DNA of 64,000 nt. Source: Streptomyces sp. Isolate_45 (GTDB taxonomy: Bacteria; Actinomycetota; Actinomycetes; Streptomycetales; Streptomycetaceae). Below the pieces are notes generated by a model. The model searched no databases. It worked only from the letters and a program-made list of their open reading frames with translations, and was not told where the DNA came from. The position numbers and the translations under genes were made by a program. The stretch covers positions 1 through 64,000 of the forward strand of contig NZ_JANFAK020000029.1 of NCBI RefSeq assembly GCF_024721315.2. Reading direction: 5' to 3'. Positions 61,230-64,000 of this stretch are shown here, in pieces (the stretch's first letter is position 1; each line of letters begins with the position of its first letter).

Positions 61230-61302
61230 TCCCCTGTAGCTCAATTGGCAGAGCAGCCGACTGTTAATCGGCAGGTTACTGGTTCGAGTCCAGTCGGGGG
61301 AG
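61230..61302 (+). tRNA. tRNA-Asn (GTT), second copy
   Basis: Identical in all 73 bases to the first tRNA-Asn, with five bases between the two. Both are followed by a shared terminator, so they form one transcription unit. A possible -10 (TAATCT) lies near 61081, before the first copy. Confidence 0.97.
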
Positions 61303-61312
61303 CAAAGAAGAA

Positions 61313-61339
61313 GGGGACCCGGGTGGGTCCTCTTTTTTT
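61313..61339 (+). terminator. Intrinsic terminator of the tRNA-Asn operon
   Basis: An eight-bp stem (GGGGACCC paired with GGGTCCTC, one G-T) with loop GGGT is followed by a run of seven T. It is a classic Rho-independent terminator. Confidence 0.9.
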
Positions 61340-61482
61340 GCCCGGAACCCGGAACCGGGCAGCACTCAACGCGGTCTCTCTGAACAGCGAAGCCGATCAT
61401 GCGAGGCATCCGAGGCAGGAGATCGTATGAGCGGCTATGCTGCGGCAGACGGCGCGCACACATGTACGCGCCACGCCGTAAA

Positions 61483-61556
61483 GGGGCGGTAGCTCAGCCG
61501 GTTAGAGCAGCGGACTCATAATCCGTCGGCCGTGGGTTCGAGTCCCACCCGCCCCA
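61483..61556 (+). tRNA. tRNA with CAT anticodon (tRNA-Ile2 or elongator tRNA-Met)
   Basis: A 74-base cloverleaf with acceptor GGGGCGG/CCGCCCC, GTTAGAGC D-arm, anticodon loop CTCATAA and TTCGAGT T loop. A CAT anticodon means either Met (elongator) or Ile after TilS modification of C34. I cannot tell which from sequence alone, but the body resembles actinobacterial Ile2. CCA is not encoded. Confidence 0.93.
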
Positions 61557-61582
61557 CCGCGGAGCAGGTGTGCAGAAACGAT

Positions 61583-61607
61583 AAGGCGGTCCTTCGGGGC
61601 CGCCTTT
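61583..61607 (+). terminator. Terminator after the CAT tRNA
   Basis: A ten-bp stem with one G-T pair and a TTCG tetraloop (AAGGCGGTCC / GGGCCGCCTT) is followed by T residues. The loop is the stable UUCG type. Confidence 0.85.
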
Positions 61608-61861
61608 CGCGTGTTCCGGGTCGGGTGCGGGCGCTCGGCCCGGCCCGGTGCGGCCGCACCCGGGACGCGGTGGGTGCGGGCCGGGGCGTGTTGTGAAGGT
61701 CTCGCCCGGCCCGCGGCGTCCGGCACCGCGCCTCGCCTCGCCGAGTTGTCGGAACGCCCGCCCACGTCCAGTGGGCGGGCGTTCCTCCGCCTTGCGACGC
61801 ACGGCGCCGGACGCCGCGGGCCGCGCCCTTCGGGCGCCCGGCGCCACTTTCACCACACGCG

Positions 61862-63040
61862 CTAGAAGTTCTCGGTCTCCTCCACCAGGTGGCGCAGTAC
61901 GTCGTCGAGGTCCTCGCGGCGGGCGAAGGCGGCACGCTGGCGGGCGGCGCCCGAGCCGTCGCGCAGCAGTCCGCCCAGGGTTTTGGCGGCGTGGTCGAGG
62001 TCACCGGCCGCGGCCAGCTCCGGGGCGACCAGGTCGAGCAGCGCCTCCGCCAGGTCGGCGGCCGGGAGTTCGACCCCCGTGTACGGGTCCAGCCCGAAGC
62101 CCTCCAGACCGTCGTGCGCGGCCCGCCAGCGCGCGAGCCGTAGGACGTCGTCCCGCAGGGCCGGCTCCGGCACCCGCTCCGCGATGTCGCGCAGCGCCGT
62201 GGCCACCAGGGCGCGGGCCAGCTCGGCCTGGAGGACGGCCGTGTCGATGTCCGGGGACATGTCGGGCGCCCGGATTTCGAGGGTGGGCCAGTTCCCGGAC
62301 GGGCGGAGGTCCCAATAGACCATCTTGGTGTCGAGGGCAGCCCCGGAGCCGAGCAAGGTCTGTACCGAGCGCCGGAAGTGGGCCGTGGACGTGAAGTGCG
62401 GGGGCGGCCCGGCGGAGGGCCAGCCCGACCAGGCCATGGCCCGCCAGCTGGAGTGGCCGGTGTCGCGGCCGCCCCAGAAGGGGGAGTTGGCCGCCAGCGC
62501 GATCAGCGTGGGCAGCCAAGGTCTGACCCGGTTCGACACCGCCACGGCCGTGTCCACGTCGAGGGTGCCGATGTGGACGTGGCGTCCGCAGCTGACCAGG
62601 GTGTCGGTCAGGGCGCCGAAGCGGCGGTGCTGCTCGCGCTGGCGCGGCTCGTCGTCGGTCAGGTGCAGCGGCCCCTCCAGGGCCACGACCGGCGAGGGCG
62701 CCGCGAGCAGCCGGCAGCCGTGCGCGCGGGCGGCCCGGGCGAGGGTGCGCCGCAGGGCGGCGAGCTCCTCGCGCAGGGTGACCGCGGAATCGGCGACCGG
62801 GGTGGAGATCTCCACCTGGTACCGGGTCCCCTCGGCGTGCAGTTCGTGGGGGAGTCCGGCGGCGGTGGCGAGGACGTGCTGAGCGGCCGGGACCACCCGC
62901 AGGGTGCGGGCGTCGACGAGGAGGAACTCCTCCTCGACCCCGACGGTGAGGGGGGAGGTGCGGCCGGTCGCGGTGCGCAGGCCGTGGCCCGTGGGGCCGG
63001 TGTCACCGGTGCTCGTGGTGCTGTTGCCAGGTTCGATCAC
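61862..63040 (-). CDS. Carboxylate-amine ligase, GCS2 family (YbdK type)
   Basis: The 392-residue protein has the GCS2 start TVGVEEEFLLVDARTLRV, the segment SCGRHVHIGTLD, the Arg/Glu site LEIRAPDMSPDIDTA and a C-terminal helical part. E. coli YbdK has weak glutamate-cysteine ligase activity; actinobacteria do not use glutathione, so the substrate is probably different. GTG 63040 has GGGAGG close upstream. Disordered Thr/Gly-rich residues precede the domain. Confidence 0.88.
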   Translation of the reverse strand: MIEPGNSTTSTGDTGPTGHGLRTATGRTSPLTVGVEEEFLLVDARTLRVVPAAQHVLATAAGLPHELHAEGTRYQVEISTPVADSAVTLREELAALRRTLARAARAHGCRLLAAPSPVVALEGPLHLTDDEPRQREQHRRFGALTDTLVSCGRHVHIGTLDVDTAVAVSNRVRPWLPTLIALAANSPFWGGRDTGHSSWRAMAWSGWPSAGPPPHFTSTAHFRRSVQTLLGSGAALDTKMVYWDLRPSGNWPTLEIRAPDMSPDIDTAVLQAELARALVATALRDIAERVPEPALRDDVLRLARWRAAHDGLEGFGLDPYTGVELPAADLAEALLDLVAPELAAAGDLDHAAKTLGGLLRDGSGAARQRAAFARREDLDDVLRHLVEETENF

Positions 63041-63255
63041 TACGCCTCCCTGGACATACGAGTCTTTTCATCATGAGCCGAGCGGGAGTCGAGGAGGGTA
63101 CGACGATTCGGTCAAATGTCCGGTGATAGTGGCGGGTTAGCGGCAGGACCCGGCCGGGCCTGGGGCGTGGGATCCGCGTGGGGAAGGCGTTGCGGGTGTG
63201 TGAACAACGGCCCGCGGCCCCGGAGCCGCCCGGAGGCGGGTGGTTATCATCCGCT

Positions 63256-64000
63256 GTGACCGGTACCGCCTCTCCTCCGCAGCCCCGCCGACGGATATTC
63301 GCCGACCTGACGCCCTTGCGCGCCTCCGCCGACTACCGGCGGCTGTGGGTCGGGAGCACCATTTCCTGGCTGGGCCAGGCGATGACCGCGCTCGCCATCT
63401 CGCTCCAGGTCTACGAGATCACCGGATCCAGCTTCTCGGTCGGGCTGGTCGGACTCTTCTCGCTGGTCCCGCTCGTCGCCTTCGGCCTGTACGGCGGCGC
63501 CATCGCCGACACCGTGGACCGGCGCAAACTCGGCCTCTACAGCTCCCTCGGACTCACCGGACTGTCCCTCGCCCTGGCCGGAGCCGCGCTGCTCGACTAC
63601 CACCGGGTCTGGCTGCTCTACGCGGTCGTCGCCCTCCAGGCCGTCTGCGGGGCGCTGAACGGGCCCGCCCGGTCGGCCATGATCCCGAGGCTGCTGCCGA
63701 AGGAGCAACTGCCCGCCGCCAACGCGCTGAACTCCGTCACCATGACCACCGGGATGATGGCAGGGCCCGTCCTGGGCGGGATGATCGTCGGCTGGTGGGG
63801 GTACCAGGCGGCGTACGTGATCGACGCCGTGACCTTCGGGGCCGCGCTCTACGCCATGTGGCGGCTGCCGTCGATGCTGCCCGAGGGCAAGCAGGGACGG
63901 GCCTCGGTCATGGACGGGCTGCGGTTCCTCGGCACCCGGCCCAACATCCGGATGACCTTCTTCTCCGACCTGGCCGCGATGGTGCTGGCGCAGCCGAGGG
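63256..64000 (+). CDS. MFS transporter, EntS-like (5' part, runs off the window)
   Basis: About 248 codons are present and the frame is open at the end. The protein begins VTGTASPPQPRRRIFADLTPLRASADYRRLW and has helices with WLGQAMTALAISLQVYEITGSS, GAIADTVDRRKLGLYSS (loop motif) and RSAMIPRLLPKEQLPAANALNS, as in the enterobactin-exporter (EntS) type of MFS. TATCAT ends five bases before GTG 63256, so a leaderless start is plausible. The substrate is unknown. Confidence 0.85.
   Translation, partial: MTGTASPPQPRRRIFADLTPLRASADYRRLWVGSTISWLGQAMTALAISLQVYEITGSSFSVGLVGLFSLVPLVAFGLYGGAIADTVDRRKLGLYSSLGLTGLSLALAGAALLDYHRVWLLYAVVALQAVCGALNGPARSAMIPRLLPKEQLPAANALNSVTMTTGMMAGPVLGGMIVGWWGYQAAYVIDAVTFGAALYAMWRLPSMLPEGKQGRASVMDGLRFLGTRPNIRMTFFSDLAAMVLAQPR

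Noticed and set aside
61230..61463. Frame parts WTRTSNLPINSRLLCQLSYRG, twice
   Set aside because: They are the complement of the two tRNA-Asn genes and appear as the upstream end of a long false extension of the FGGY kinase frame.
61494..61856. Frame ending GGWDSNPRPTDYESAALTG antisense to the CAT tRNA
   Set aside because: This peptide is a well-known spurious translation of the complement of a tRNA gene.

Overview
The window is chromosomal core and near-core DNA of a Streptomyces-type actinobacterium. The DNA is very GC-rich, genes lie close together with GTG starts and ATGA overlaps, and many genes match Streptomyces families: era, leuA with its tetra-leucine leader peptide, recO-uppS, zur-znu, archaeal-type glyS, pyruvate phosphate dikinase, dnaG, dgt and an HrdA-like sigma factor. 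I see no prophage, insertion sequence, CRISPR array or obvious transferred island. Most of the region looks like vertically inherited housekeeping DNA with small accessory insertions.

Layout. 1-193: a 73-base C homopolymer and C-rich repeats. 0.2-6 kb: an MFS exporter divergent from a GlxA-type regulator, then a secreted WxL-like/DUF916-like surface pair whose second reading frame runs without a stop into era. 6-11.4 kb: GNAT acetyltransferase, a cytosolic-type M4 protease with its emfourin inhibitor, leuA with attenuation leader, and a zinc-ribbon TerB-like protein. 12-20.6 kb: NCS2 nucleobase permease, recO, uppS, a YcxB-like protein, the zinc regulon (zur, znuB, znuC, znuA) and glyS. 20.6-26 kb: a VC0807-type membrane protein, TetR regulator, aldo/keto reductase with a large palindromic operator, DHA2 drug exporter and dusB. 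26.4-32.6 kb: ppdk, an ArsR-like regulator, a Tat-exported PhoX/DUF839 protein and a VOC protein.

32.6-38.4 kb holds assimilatory nitrite reductase (nirD, nirB) with an extra flavin reductase carrying 8-residue repeats, divergent from a flavocytochrome-like ferric or ferredoxin reductase. 38.5-43.8 kb: TauE/SafE exporter, class F sortase with a membrane-anchored secreted protein, and a sensor kinase plus lipoprotein pair with no response regulator. 43.8-48.4 kb: GGCT-fold protein, dnaG, a flavin reductase and dgt. 48.5-55.3 kb: a sirohydrochlorin chelatase, a SanA-like protein, an SDR, a nasA-type nitrate reductase and hrdA. 55.4-61 kb: a heterodimeric ABC exporter, an FGGY kinase and a YtxH-like protein. 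61.1-61.6 kb: two identical tRNA-Asn genes and a CAU-anticodon tRNA. The end holds a GCS2-family ligase and the start of an MFS exporter running off the window.

Functional links. The nasA nitrate reductase, nirBD and the chelatase (siroheme for NirB) form a nitrate assimilation set. GTAAC pairs exactly 22 bp apart upstream of nasA, and a GTAAC/GAAAC pair with the same offset upstream of the nir operon, suggest GlnR control. A Zur box overlaps a strong-looking znuA promoter. Several genes (glxA-like, era, recO, dusB, znuA, aldo/keto reductase, nasA) have a -10-like hexamer 5-8 bases before the start codon and no clear Shine-Dalgarno sequence, which suggests leaderless transcripts. I found no clearly novel multi-gene system. 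The best leads are the in-frame WxL/DUF916-era junction, the aldo/keto reductase operator, the sortase F pair without an LPXTG motif, and the repeat-bearing flavin reductase.
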